From Xanthoparmelia taractica (Eukaryota; Ascomycota; Lecanoromycetes; Lecanorales; Parmeliaceae), in assembly GCA_033085395.1 (NCBI GenBank), contig JANQBS010000272.1, positions 1-51,176 of the forward strand: a DNA stretch of 51,176 nucleotides. The letters are read 5' to 3'. The position numbers and the translations under genes are program-made. The notes beneath the pieces are model-generated. The model was not told where the DNA came from and searched no databases. It worked only from the letters and a program-made list of their open reading frames with translations. Shown here one piece after another: positions 10,401 through 21,952 of the stretch. Positions within the stretch are counted from its first letter, which is position 1; the number at the start of each line of letters is the position of its first letter.

Positions 10401-12102
10401 GCAACTGAAAATTTCTTGCTTAAGTCTAGTACCCGCATCCGGACATAGTCCCGGATATCTTTCTCCAGATGATGGGGTCTCATATCGAGTCGGCTTGCAG
10501 AGCGTAGCGAAGTGCCAATATCCTTCTCCTTGCGACTGGTCAGGAATACGCGTATGCTCCTTTTAAGCTTGGACGCTTTTAGAAGATTGTGGATCATCAA
10601 TAAGATTTGCCGTCTTTCTGGCTCTTGACACTCATCTAATCCATCAATCCCAATGAACAGTTGCTCGTGGTGCAAAGCAACCTTTTCGAGCATCTCCTTA
10701 CACAAATTATCTGGACTGCGATTGACACTATGGATAATCTCATCGTATAAATATTGTGAGCAGGTCGGGTTCAGAGCCAGTAGTTGTGCAATCAAACAGC
10801 GGACAATACCGGTGAAAGTGTTTTTGAGAGGATCATCATATCTACAATAAAAATAGATGACTTCGGACTGTGGAAGCCTTTCAATGATGGTTTCGACTAT
10901 AGAGCTGAATATGAATGTTTTACCTGATGTACGCCGTCAGCAACCAAGAATCTCTTTCAAGGCAGTAACACTATGGACTCTACCTGCTCCAGGAATACCA
11001 GAAATCCAAAGGACAGGGCCGCTAGTCTCACTACCCCGGAACCACTCGGATACTTGCGTGGTATTGAATACCCAGCGGGTAGATTCTGGGTATAAGCGTT
11101 GTTCTTGTCGAAGCTCTTCATGCCGGTTCTGGCAGGAAACGTGTGTAAGCCAATCTAGTACGGATGATTGCCGATGTTGATCGTCCCTGCGCTTCTGGGT
11201 TTCAAACTCAAGCGAGATGCGCGCCCTGGAATCCTGAGCTTCTTGAAAATGCCAAACACTTGCCGTCTGGATTAGAAGCTCCTTGGACCCTTGAAGATTC
11301 TTGACCACATCTCCATACAAATCGCTGAACGATCGAAAGGCTGTCTTAAACGCTATTGTCCATGCTACATGGCTGTTAGTATACAATTGAGATAAAAAGA
11401 CCTGACACATACTTCGCTGCCTAAAGAAATTTACAGCCCGGCTGTGAAATTTCAATACGTCCTCGTAGACATTGGCCAAAATCTGCTGTACATGGTGTTT
11501 TTCACGATTAGAGAATAGAGTATCAACAGTGGCGAAGATCGGTAATGATTCACCGATTCTCGCATAGGCATCGAGTAGAGAGTCGAAAGCATCTGATAAT
11601 CGTGAAGCAACCTGAATAATTGTATTGCGTATTAGCCGTAGGAAGCGTAGACGGATCGAGGTGAGAGGATGTTGCTATTGCAGAGTGTTACCTGAAGACA
11701 TAATTTGATAGGCCCCTTGTTAGAATTAGCCAACGCTTTGCGCAAAGTGGACTGTGAGCTGCTCCACAACAATATGTTGTATATTCTACTAACCCAGATG
11801 AAAGCTAGAATTTCAGGTTTCGCGCTAACAAATTGTTCAATGACTCGCGCGTACTGCTGCAGAAAATCCAAAAACGGCCGCATCTTGTTGAGATTGCGAT
11901 ATCCGCGTCGGTGTGCCTGTTCATTTTGGATGTTGTCAATGGCATTTCTGAGCTCCTTGAAGGTGGCGAATTCGAAGGCCTCGGCGTCCCGTGAAGAGAG
12001 CTGGCGTTTGAAGGCCTCCAAGCTGCGAGAGAAGGCAGGTGGAGTCGGAGACAGAGGCATCGCATCAACAACGATTACGATATCTACGTCTGCGATGGAC
12101 AA
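7461..12102 (-). CDS. NLR (STAND) protein: DUF7708-like / NACHT / C2H2 / ankyrin repeats
   Basis: Eight predicted exons (12102-11692, 11611-11413, 11364-10984, 10923-10351, 10297-10186, 10136-9870, 9819-9395, 9334-7461) give 1413 aa with every phase consistent. The N-terminus carries the fungal DUF7708-type helical region (LAFIWVSRIYNILL, then LQVASRLSDAFDSLLDAY). Splicing restores Walker A GIPGAGKT near residue 330; Walker B is LFIGIDGLDEC near 420 and the sensor is VFLTSR. Two C2H2-type fingers sit at about 831-856 (C-x4-C-x15-H-x3-H) and 862-888. Ankyrin repeats fill about 900-1405, the last ones being near-identical 33-residue units. Proteins of this type act as cytosolic sensors in fungal non-self recognition; that role is inferred from the family. 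It is divergently paired with the SNF2 gene at 12423 across 320 bp. I see no stop or frameshift, so it looks intact. Confidence 0.88.
7543..8110 (-). repeat. 99-bp tandem repeats encoding near-identical ankyrin units
   Basis: The motif GATGCCGCCTGCAATGCGTT (plus strand) or close variants recurs at 7642, 7741, 7840, 7939 and 8038, exactly 99 bp apart, with a diverged copy at about 7543. Each unit encodes 33 residues of the form NALQAAS..GHD..V..LL..GA. Differences concentrate at two short stretches per unit (after INAQ and after QAAS), the exposed positions of ankyrin loops. Such high identity indicates recent unit exchange or amplification. Confidence 0.9.
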
Positions 12103-12422
12103 GAAAGCCGTCTTATTGTTATGATAATGTTACTCTGTGCGAAGGCATCAGAGGGAAGTGGCTACCTAGAGACACCCCCACAGCCTCCCAGCCTGTTTCC
12201 ATAAATGGTGGCTGAGACCCTAGCCTTCCCTCGGCTCTTTCGAAGCTGCATGAGGGCTAAGCCGAGGAACGAGGCTGAGTGTGGGGCACTATTAACCAAT
12301 GAGATAGAATCAGATCAGCCTGACGAGGTGCCCCGTCGGCGACGGCCTCGAGCCCCTGAATGTGACTTTTGGAGGAGCACCAGTTTCCCATCATTCATCA
12401 TAAGAACACTTACACGCTAAAC
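12103..12422. promoter_or_regulatory. 320-bp shared upstream region of the NLR and SNF2 genes
   Basis: It separates two start codons on opposite strands (12102 minus, 12423 plus), so it must hold both promoters and both 5' UTRs unless one gene starts further out. An ORF fragment at 12205-12420 is not in frame with either gene. I see no clear TATA box or recognised operator. Confidence 0.6.
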
Positions 12423-15400
12423 ATGTCGCAATCCAAGAGGCCTTGGGACAGTATTGGTACTGTGATCATTCCATCCGAAATTGCTAGTGTTAAAAGAAGA
12501 GCTGTTTCGCGTGGCAGCATTCCTTCAATCCTCAATGACGCAAGCGATGATAACGACTCCGATCAGGATATGACCAGCAATACGATTGAATCCGCCTCTG
12601 CGGCCTTAAGCGAAGTGCGCAGCCTACCGAGTACCTCTACATCTTCATGGCGAAGTACAAGCCCAGCATCTGCTCACTTAGGCCATGTGTCAAGAAAAAT
12701 TGGGGAACAACGGCCCAGCAGGAGAGGGATATGTTTTGGTATGGTGGGGTCCAATTGGCGCTTCCATTTCGAACTTTGATTGACTGGACAAAACAGCTCC
12801 TCGACGGTAGGATGGAGTTATGGCAAAGAGCTGGGGTAAATCATGATATCCTAAGCTCAGCGCTGGAGAATCGCGTCCCGCTCAAACTGCGATTCAGACA
12901 TGACTCGACTACAGTAATACTACATCCTCTAGAAGAGCTCGGAGTACTTGACACCAAGATGGCTGCGGCACTCAACTCGTTGAAAGAAATTGCGACAAGT
13001 ATCACAATTGAGCTCTTTTTAGACCACGAGCAAGAGCAAGATAGCTGTTCTCGGCGGGGGAAGAAAAGAGCATCCGTTCGCCCTCTTCAGATCCAGATCT
13101 ATGGGCCTGATGAGTACTACAACGAGGTCGGTTCTGCGTTGTCAAGCGCTGGCATGTATCTACAAGAGCCAGTCTTTCTTGATCATTGGATAGTATACCG
13201 GAACCCTCATTTTCTCGCCTGGGACAATATTTTAGAGACACCTTTGCTCAATACGGCACGGGAAGATCCTAAGGCTGGCTTTACAGCCAAGATGGAAGCG
13301 ATAATGGACTCTTTCAAGCCTGTACTGCAAGCTTCTGATGTGGAGCAAGATGCCCGGATCCTCACGATTCTTCGGAAGTATGATATTATAGAACGCCCCT
13401 CACTAAAACCAACAGCTAATTCGAAGCTTGAAAAGCCATCAACTAAGTGCCCTAGATTTCATGCTCACCCGAGAAGAGGAAAACCAGAATATCTTGTCAC
13501 TATGGAAGCCATATAATGTCAACAACAAGAATGGGTAAGGGCATTGAATGTGCATGCCCAGGTTTCTTTCAACTTAATTCCCACAGGTTCATTCATATGA
13601 TTACACAGGAAAAACGATCCGTAAAGCCGCGGGAATGTCGTGGGGGTATCCTTGCAGATGAAATGGGAATGGTTTTCACCCCCTCTATTGGCCAATATAT
13701 CAACCGAGATTCTGTCAAACACTAACACTCAGTCTCCAGGGCAAATCACTCACACTCATTGCACTTATTATGCATACTCTGAACGATGCGCGCTCTTCTG
13801 AACAATGCCGGGAAGGAGTCTCCGTTCAGGCGGGGAAAGTGGCCTCAAGGCCAACACTTATCATTGCACCAAAGTCAAGTACGGGAACCTGCAGCTCTTA
13901 CAATCCACCCACGTCCTGCTACATGCTTACGTGATCTTCTAGCTATAAATAGTTGGAAGCTGGAGATCGAAAGGTATATGTGATTACTGTCACTGCTACG
14001 TGTCGCTAACGCCTTTAGACATACTTCTTCCCATCTTGATACTTATGTATATTATGGACAACAAACTACCATTGATCATGGACTCCTCACGAATTATGAC
14101 GTGGTTCTCACGACTTATGAAACAGTCTTGTCCGATGCCACTAGATCAAGAACTCTCCAAGCTTTATCCTGGTTTCGTATTGTCCTAGATGAAGGTACAT
14201 TATGACTTTTTTTGTGTTTCTCCTTGATCGGATACTGATAACTTCTTCCTAATCAAGCTCATTATATACGAAACCGCACAAATGCGTTTCAGGCCCTCCT
14301 AAATCTTCAGACGGAACGAAAATGGTGTCTCACCGGGACACCCGTCCAAAATAGCCTGGATGATCTTTTCACCCTTACTGAATTCTTACAATTTTATCCG
14401 GTTGAGAATCGCCAGAACGCACGTCGCTGGGTCTTGGACCCTTTAGCAACCAAGGAAGACTGCGCAATAGAAAATTTTCGGCTCCTGGTAGGGACTGTAG
14501 CTCTTAGAAGAGGTAGAAATTCTGAGATAAAAACCGTCCGATCTGATATTGAAGTGGCTGTTACCCTTTCTCACACCGAACGGCAACAATATGACTCGAC
14601 TCGTACGAGGGCACGAAATTGGATTGCCAGCACTAAGGACACAACGGACAATTTGTTATCCTGCATAAATCAATTGAGGCAGATTTGCAGTCATGGATTA
14701 CATGAGCGAGCCTCCAGGTCAGAGCCTGCAGCTGCAGGAGGACCTTTGCCTAGCAACACCGTCTGCAACAAATGCTCAGAGGGTATTGCTGGTGATCTGA
14801 TACTCAAATCAAATTTAGCTGAGAGCGGCGAACCAACATACTGTCTAGAATGTGCTGCGGAGGAAAGCAGCACTCTATGCTCAATCCCCGACTTGTCCTC
14901 ATCACAAAGCCGTGTTTGCGGGGATCCCAGTAGTCCAAAATCTTGGATGGCCATTGATGTCGCTAATATTCCTGGTGATGATGATAACGGCGATATAGAC
15001 CTCAATGCAACCACAGTATCAAGACTGGAATCGTCTTCGAAGATTGATAGCGTGGTTAGCAATCTCGTCCTTCTTGAGCAAAGGCGACACCCAGGGCTTA
15101 AACCCATCAAAAGGTGAGGCAGTGGTACCTACTCAGATTTGATGCTTTGCTTATCTATGCTCAGTCTCGTTTTCTCGTTCTGGACGACGACTTTAGATTC
15201 TCTGGCATGCGCCTTATCTAGTCATAGCATGGCATATGCCCGTATCGATGGTAGCTTAAGTCTTGATCGGAGAAGAAGAGCAATAGAGAACTTCCAGTCA
15301 GAGCCGGATCTGAGGATCATGCTACTTTCGTTTGGAAGCGGCTCTGTGGGGTTCGTAGCTACCCGAGAACCGAACAGTGCGCTAAAATTAAGCTAACAAT

Positions 15401-15781
15401 GCATGGTAGTCTGAATTTGACGGCTGCAACGCATGTACATCTTGTGGAACCTCAATGGAACCCTATGGTCGAGGCTCAGGCTGCCGCACGTGTCGATAGA
15501 CTTGATCAAGATAGCGATGTGGTCATCCTGCGCTATATCGTGAAAGACTCTATCGAAGAGGTATCTCGATGATAGCTGCCTATCTACTTCTTCGCTAATT
15601 GTTCGTCTAGTTAGTCAAGGTTCGGCAAAGGCGCAAGCTTTGGCTTGCGAAGCTTTCTACACCTGATGGAACGGGCGCTATTGAGACTGACACGGTAGAT
15701 AGCCTCCAGGTACGAAAAGAAAGTTTTCATTCGAAAAGGTTACTGACGAATGAACAGGACTTACAATCGCTTATAGATTGA
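12423..15781 (+). CDS. SNF2-family DNA-dependent ATPase/helicase-like protein
   Basis: Twelve predicted exons (12423-12743, 12797-13377, 13427-13534, 13587-13671, 13740-13878, 13943-13973, 14019-14194, 14258-15113, 15165-15350, 15410-15560, 15611-15709, 15758-15781) give 918 aa in frame throughout. The joins restore LKSHQLSALDFML, motif I GGILADEMGMGKSLT, APKSTINSWKLEIER, motif II VLDEAHYIRNR and motif III CLTGTPVQNSLDDL. The C-terminal helicase half reads VFSFWTTTLDSL, GSVGLNLTAATHVHLVEP and ARVDRLDQ. A cysteine cluster near 650 (CNKC..YCLEC) sits where Rad5/HLTF relatives have a RING finger but is incomplete. Both ATPase lobes are complete, so activity is plausible; the specific role (repair or chromatin remodelling) cannot be assigned. 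First intron boundaries are the least certain. Confidence 0.85.
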
Positions 15782-16598
15782 CGGCAGCTTTGCTTGATAA
15801 CGAGGACGGCGATCACTCTCAAACAACATGCCCTGTTCTCGAAACTAAACAGTGAATGTTTTGATTCTGGATATTGCGCATATTTTTTGGCGAGAGAAAG
15901 AAACAATCGTTCTGGATAGATAATAAGGAAGTAGTTCATCCTTAAGGGTACTCGCCTTAAAACGGCCAAATTCTAAGTTAAGTGGTGGTCCCAAAATGAC
16001 CTAAAAATTCCGCCAAAGCTCCAAAACCAACACTTTTGTCGTATGTATAAATACTATCCAAGTCCGCGCTCACGAAGACTGTTGAGGAGTCTGCAAAGAA
16101 CCTGAACGGCTTCTTCTCTTTCGATGTAGCGGGTTCTGCGAAGACCATGAATCGTTTGTATTACTCTGAACCCTCCTCGAGAATACTATCCTCCGAGTTC
16201 CTATGGCGTTTAGACTACAAGTATTTATATTCTCGAGGAACTACGAAAAATGTAAAAGCCCGTCGAGCTTGGTGTTTCATCTTTATCAACACTCCATACT
16301 CCAGACAGATGGGTAACTATAGCTTCTACCTCCCACCGGAGAGTGTTAATAGTCTACACACCGAGGTTTAACCGGCTACTCCATGCTTGCATGATCGGCA
16401 TGGAAGAAGTTCGGGAGATGTTTTGACGGCTTGGCGTAGGAGTTCGATTTAACTTAAGAGGATCTGATTTTGACGATGACAGGCCAAACCCAAGTCGAAT
16501 GCACTCTTCTTTTGTAGGACAAACTCACAACAGATCCTGTGGTCATTGCCACCTATTTTAAGGCCTGTCCCTGCTTATAATCTCCCAGCTGAAATCTG
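15782..16598. other. Intergenic, no supported gene
   Basis: A 74-codon ORF with an ATG lies at 16147-16371 but has no recognisable domain. It contains an 11-bp inverted repeat (CCTCGAGAATA at about 16175 and TATTCTCGAGG at about 16228). Nothing else stands out. Confidence 0.5.
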
Positions 16599-17986
16599 AT
16601 GGCCTTTACGCCTATCCTCAAGAAGGCATATTGCTTTCTTGCAATTGCAGGTGGTCTATACTTTGCGTTCATATCTCTCCTACTCAACGGATGGATTCAG
16701 CGACAGTGAGCCCGGAATTTTCCCATTCAGCATGTCCAGGATTAATATACGAGAAGGGCATTTTACGCACACAATGTACACACTGCATGGTGGCACGACC
16801 CAAACCAACCTGAACAATTTGGTTTCTTGAGTAGAGCTTCTGGCCAATGCCTTGTAGATGCAATGCTAATTGGAAACAGAAAACCAGGTACACCAATTTA
16901 GTATCCGAACTGAGGATGGAGAAATACTTTGGGGATGGCATGTCCTCCCGCTTACTCTGTACGCCGAAAACGAGAAAATCCTGATCGGGCAGCAATTTTC
17001 CGCCGAAGATTATGAGAAATCATGGGCTTTCAAGTTTCTGGCTGAGGATCCCGAGAGCCGCCTCATAATTTATTGTAGGTAAGACTGAATTTAGGAACAG
17101 AGTCGTCCTACTTACGGAACCCAGTTCATGGAAATGCGGGTACGGTAGCTCAGGGATGGCGTACCGATACATACCGTGCAATCACCGCTGGCGCCTCTGC
17201 TAAGATTCATATACTGACCGTAGATTATCGCGGGTACGGAAAATCTACAGGGAGTCCGACTGAGGCTGGTCTTATCACCGACGGTATCTCTCTGATAAAG
17301 TATGTCATGGAAGTTGCCCTTATTCCTCCGGAAAGGATAGCCATCGTCGGTCAGAGCCTCGGTGCTGCCGTCGCAACTGCTGCAGCGGAGTACTTTGCTC
17401 TTCATGACGCTGTGGAATTTAAATGTTTGATATTATGTGCAGCTTTTTCTGACGTCCCCACACTTATGTCGACGTACACAATTGGTGGTCTCATCCCGAT
17501 TCTCTCGCCTCTGAGACCGTATCCTTTTCTCCAACAATTCTTTGCCAAGCGCATCCAAGAGACTTGGTTCACATTCGAGAGGCTGGCGAATCTGGTTCGC
17601 AAAAGCAAGAATGCCAATGTACATTTGATCCATGCCACGAATGACTATGACATACCGTGGTCGCACTCGAACACACTGTTTAATGCAGCTGCAAATGCCA
17701 CTAGCGTTGAGGGCCTCACGTTCAAACAAATAGATGCTCTAAAGGTAAAAGCTGACTTCGGTGATTCTGGGAGGACCAATGTCTGGAAAACAGTGCAAGA
17801 AGATGGGGGAAGGAAGGTTATTAGACAGGATATTGTCAGGCAGGGAGGTAATTTTCAGTGCCCACAATATATAATCAATGACTGCAATGGCTCACCAATT
17901 GTCAAGGTCACAACCGTGTTACCACTTATCCTATAGTGGCTAAAGCAGTTTTCAATGCGTTTTACATGGATAGTCCGAGTTGGTGA
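16599..17986 (+). CDS. ABHD12-like membrane-anchored alpha/beta hydrolase
   Basis: Five predicted exons (16599-16705, 16754-16830, 16880-17074, 17125-17847, 17907-17986) give 393 aa in frame. An N-terminal hydrophobic helix (YCFLAIAGGLYFAFISLLL) anchors it, followed by AFYAHNV.TAWWHDPNQPEQFGFL, typical of fungal ABHD12/ABHD13-type proteins. Splicing restores the oxyanion motif FHGNAG. The nucleophile elbow is VGQSLGAAVA, the likely acid is the Asp in HATNDYDIPW, and the catalytic His is in GHNRVTT. The triad is complete. Relatives are serine hydrolases acting on lipids such as lysophospholipids or monoacylglycerols; the substrate here is not determined. The start is the ATG just before the membrane helix. 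Confidence 0.85.
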
Positions 17987-18273
17987 TATTGTAAGCCTGT
18001 TGCCCGCGGCGATGCCGAGCATTTGGGCATGGAGTCCCACTTTGAGCATTGTTTTCTTTCAGCATCAATAATTGTGCACGACTTCTGGGGAAATTCCACT
18101 GCATTACTGCTGCTTTGCCTTGCAAACTCACAGCAATGGACAAGGTAGGGACTATATCATCTCAAAGCCCTACCTCGCTAAAGTCATATGCCAGGCAAAG
18201 ATCAAATCTGAACCGCTCGATATCCAACCGGCTAGCAGAGACAAACCCAAGATTAAAGTAGTCAATAAAGCCA

Positions 18274-18501
18274 TTGAAAAGATTTAAAAAAGAGGCTTTT
18301 GAACTGCCTCCTCCTCCTCCTCCTCCACCTCCTCCGCCGCCGCCGCCGCCTCCACTACCTCCTGCGGCTCTGCCCTATTATAGGGAGCTTCCTCCCCGCA
18401 TCACACGGGCGGACTTCATTACGCCTGATCAGCGGGCCATCTTCGGTCCGGCAGTGGATCCATTTGAGAAGACGGATCGCGTAAAGCCAGATGGACTATG
18501 A
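18274..18501 (+). other. Polyproline-encoding stretch, gene status uncertain
   Basis: At 18307-18360 runs of CCT and CCG would encode 16 consecutive prolines, followed by LPPAALPYYRELPPRITRAD and an acidic/basic tail ending at 18501. The frame has no upstream ATG before a stop; the nearest start would be TTG. An upstream exon could feed it, and two overlapping ORFs at 18049-18287 are candidates, but I could not build a consistent splice. It lies between the hydrolase and NMT genes and may be noncoding. Confidence 0.25.
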
Positions 18502-18780
18502 TATCTGAGCGGTTACTGCGTATTTAATGGTGCTCTATGATTTGCAGGATATCGTAGAATAGCAATGCAAGGGACGAAGAGCCATTGAACGACCCAAATT
18601 CATTCCAAATATCGTGTGAAAACTCTGTAAATGGTCATTCTGTATTCAATTGCTAGCAAGCCACTAAAGGTTCCAAAACAATGTTGCGCTTCACCGTAGG
18701 GTACGGATTCGGCTAGATCAGGGCTTCACCACGCACCCCACCAACCTTGTCACCCAAACAACAAACAACTATCATCAAAG

Positions 18781-20559
18781 ATGGAGGAGTCGAAGATTGT
18801 CGACCCCAAAGCTGACGAAGAAGCTGTGAAAGATGTGCTCGATCATTCTACCAACGGCGCTGTCGACCACGACAGCGCTGAAGAAGTCGAGTCCACAGAG
18901 AACAAAGACGCGGATGCGGTAGCTGCAGGCTCAGCAGCCAAGAAGAAGAAGTCAAAGAAAGCCAAACTGAAACAGGCATTAGGAGTCGTCAGAAAAGAGG
19001 GTGAAGGTAAAGAGACGTCTAGCAGCTCTTCGAACTCTGCAAGTAAGCTCACGAGCGGCATGGTGGAACAGCTGCTGGAGATGAACCCGTCGTTGAAGGC
19101 TGAGGTGGCTGGCATGGACAAGGAAAAGGCTGCTGAGACTCTTAAAAAGTTGGATGTGGCGGACTTGCTCACCGGAATGTCTGTCAGTGGGAAAAATCAG
19201 AAGGATATGGCCTCTTACAAGTTTTGGCAGACACAGCCAGTCCCTCGCTTTGACGAGGCAACAAAAGAGGAAGAAGGCCAGATCAAGGACATCGATCCTG
19301 ATAAGGTGCCTAAAGAACCGCCGCCGATGTTAGAGGGGTTCGAGTGGGTTACTATGAATCTCTTGGACGAGAAAGAGATGGAAGAGGTCCACGACCTCCT
19401 GACTGGGCACTATGTGGAGGATGACGAGGCAATGTTCCGATTCAACTACTCTCTATCCTTCCTTAACTGGGCGCTCAAGGCCCCCGGCTGGCGGAAAGAA
19501 TGGCACGTCGGTGTCCGCGCAACCAAATCGCAAAGACTCGTCGCTTTCATTTCTGGGGTTCCGGTGTCTCTTCGTGTTCGATCCAAAGTCTTTAAAACTA
19601 CAGAAGTCAACTTTCTGTGTATCCACAAAAAGCTGCGCTCGAAACGCCTCGCCCCTGTCCTCATTCAAGAGATCACCAGAAGAAGCTACGTACTTGGCAT
19701 TTTCCAAGGTCTCTACACTGGCGGAATTGTTCTTCCTAAACCTGTCAGCTCATGTCGTTACTTCCATCGAAGCCTGGATTGGCTGAAGCTCTATGAAGTC
19801 GGTTTCTCTCCCCTTCCGTCAAACTCAACAAAGGCTCGACAGATCACAAGGTATCATCTACCTAGCTCAACATCTACGCCTGGACTACGGCCAATGCTAA
19901 AGAAAGATGCCGGTACCGTGCTAGATCTGCTCGAGAGATACCTGAAGCGCTTCGCTATGGCACCTGTCTTCGACCGCGAAGAGGTTGAACATTGGCTGCT
20001 TCATGATGACAGCGCTGCTGAGCAAGTCATATGGAGCTACGTCGTCGAAGACCCCAGCACACACAAGATTACCGATTTCTTCTCCTTTTACTGCCTTGAA
20101 TCCTCCGTAATCGGCAACCAAAAGCATGAGAATGTCAGGGCAGCATATTTGTTCTACTATGCTACGGAAACAGCATTTGCAAAAGAAGAAAAGGGTTTGC
20201 AGGAGAGGGTTACTATGTTGATGACGGACGCTCTGATCCTTGCCAAGAAGGTATGCGGCAATCCGATCTCTTGCTTGTGGCCAAATTAACAGCATCGGTA
20301 GCTCAATTTCGATGTCTTCAACGCCCTTACCCTATTGGACAACCCACTGTTCCTAGAATCGCTCAAGTTCGGGGCAGGAGATGGCCAATTGCACTATTAT
20401 CTGTACAACTACCGGACTGCCCCTATAGCGGGAGGTGTCGATGCTAAGAACAACGTTGATGCTTCAAGGAGAGGTGGGATTGGTGTGGTGATGGTAAGTC
20501 CAGAATGATTCCTCCGGATCAATAAGGTCATGCTAATCAATTCATGATATCAGCTTTGA
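18781..20559 (+). CDS. NMT1: Glycylpeptide N-tetradecanoyltransferase (N-myristoyltransferase)
   Basis: Three predicted exons (18781-20250, 20302-20493, 20554-20559) give 555 aa. The enzyme transfers myristate from myristoyl-CoA to the N-terminal glycine of substrate proteins, at cytosol and ribosome. The N-terminal 130 residues are charged and low-complexity with a lysine patch (AAKKKKSKKAKLKQ), as in other NMTs. The core follows with KFWQTQPVPRFDE, EGFEWVTMNLLD, FLNWALKAPGW, EVNFLCIHKKLRSKRLAPVL and LYTGGIVLPKP. The last intron leaves only a leucine codon and stop, producing the canonical GVVML end whose carboxylate is catalytic in this family. Generally essential and single copy. Length is normal for fungi. 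Confidence 0.95.
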
Positions 20560-20838
20560 AGCGGCGTGGCGGCATACTTGGGCGTAAAGGGTTTTTTCAG
20601 CATGAAAGTGAGCGTGCATGAAGCATCTTCGGCTGCGGCCTTGTTTGAAACCCTAGCCTTCGAGGCACAGGCGGACTAAGATTCAGCTATGTTGTACTTT
20701 GAAATGCAACTATAGCTTGCCATTCAACCAGCATTTTCAGACGCTTAGTGCAACGGATATACTTCGGTAGAATTCCCACGTTCCCCAACTCTGTTCATCT
20801 TCCCAAGTCAGTCACCCGTCTCCTTCATCGGAGCCAGC

Positions 20839-21736
20839 ATGGCAGGCATCAAACACCCACGTAGCGAGGATGAGCTTGCTGAGCCTTCTCCCCCAGTCTC
20901 ACCTTTTGTGGCCATGTTCCAGACCTTTCGCAGCGAGCTCGACGAACATCATGACCGCCGTGAAAGAATAATCAAAGCATCAAGGGATATCACGGCGTTG
21001 AGCAAGAAGATGTGAGCTGCGCCAGCTAGAAGCAGACAAGTAAGAGGTCACTGCTCATATACCTCGCTAGGATCTTCTCCCTTCAACGGTACGTCCCATC
21101 CGCTGTCCAGATTTCCTCCGAGAATACTAAGTACATATTCCCCCTAGAGTCCGCCAGCTCCAAGCACCCATACCTCCCGCCGTCTCAAAAGAACTCTCTT
21201 CCTTCCAAACCAAGATCACTGATCTTTTCACCTCCGTGGCTTCCGACCTACAAGGTCTGAATGCGTGGCGCTACCAGTACCAGATTTCATCCGGGATCCA
21301 AGAATACATGGAAGCGGTCTCCTTCCAGCACTACCTGCAAACCCAGCAACTGATATCGTACGAGGAGGCGCAGGGTAAGATACCGGGGGGGATAATGTTG
21401 ACGGAAGACGATTATATTCTCGGCCTTTTTGATTTGGTGGGGGAGTTGATGCGGTTTGCTATTACGAGTATGGCGACGAGTGGGGCGCTGCCGAGAGGGG
21501 CTGCAGAAGGAGGTGGGGAAGGTAGGGATCTTTTGAGCGATTTGAGGCTGTTGAGGGCTAGCCTTGAAGGGTTGGATGGGGCGGGTAGGCGGGCGGAGAA
21601 GAAGGTGGATGTTATGAGAAGTTGTGTGGAGAAGGTGGAGGGTGCGGCGTATGGGATGATTGTTAGGGGAAGGGAAAGGCCGAAGGGATGGGTCATGGAT
21701 GTGGAAGAGAGAAAGGGGGAGGTGGAAAGTTATTGA
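20839..21736 (+). CDS. Translin-family protein, TRAX type
   Basis: Exons 20839-21011, 21071-21088 and 21148-21736 give 259 aa. The middle exon is only 18 nt and restores the family sequence SKKMIFSLQRVRQLQ. The N-terminus reads FRSELDEHHDRRERIIKASR. The acidic residues used by TRAX for RNA cleavage appear to be kept in SGIQEYMEAVSFQHYL and DYILGLFDLVGELMRF. TRAX pairs with translin in C3PO, a nuclease that acts on small RNAs and tRNA fragments; a translin partner is not in this window. The C-terminal part from about residue 190 is Gly/Arg-rich. The region is convergent with the RPEL gene, 216 bp apart. Confidence 0.9.
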
Positions 21737-21952
21737 CTTGTGGCGAGGAAGAGCCAGACAGACAACCCTTGCTGAACTTTCACGAGAAATTCACGCAATC
21801 AAGGAAATTGCTCATGTCAAGCTATCTCCATGGCATATACTATGCTAGTACTATAGACAATGAGTCGGCCCATCAGATTGTCTCTGTCTGTTCCCTTTTC
21901 TACCAGCCAATATCATGCCCTTCTTTCCATATCCTTCTCTCCGAAAGCCCCT

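Noticed and set aside
14691..15110. 139-codon minus-strand ORF inside the SNF2 gene
   Set aside because: Antisense shadow of the helicase exon, no domain.
16175..16240. 11-bp inverted repeat CCTCGAGAATA as a terminator or operator
   Set aside because: Hairpin terminators are not used by fungal RNA polymerase II and the arms are short with a long loop; no function can be supported.
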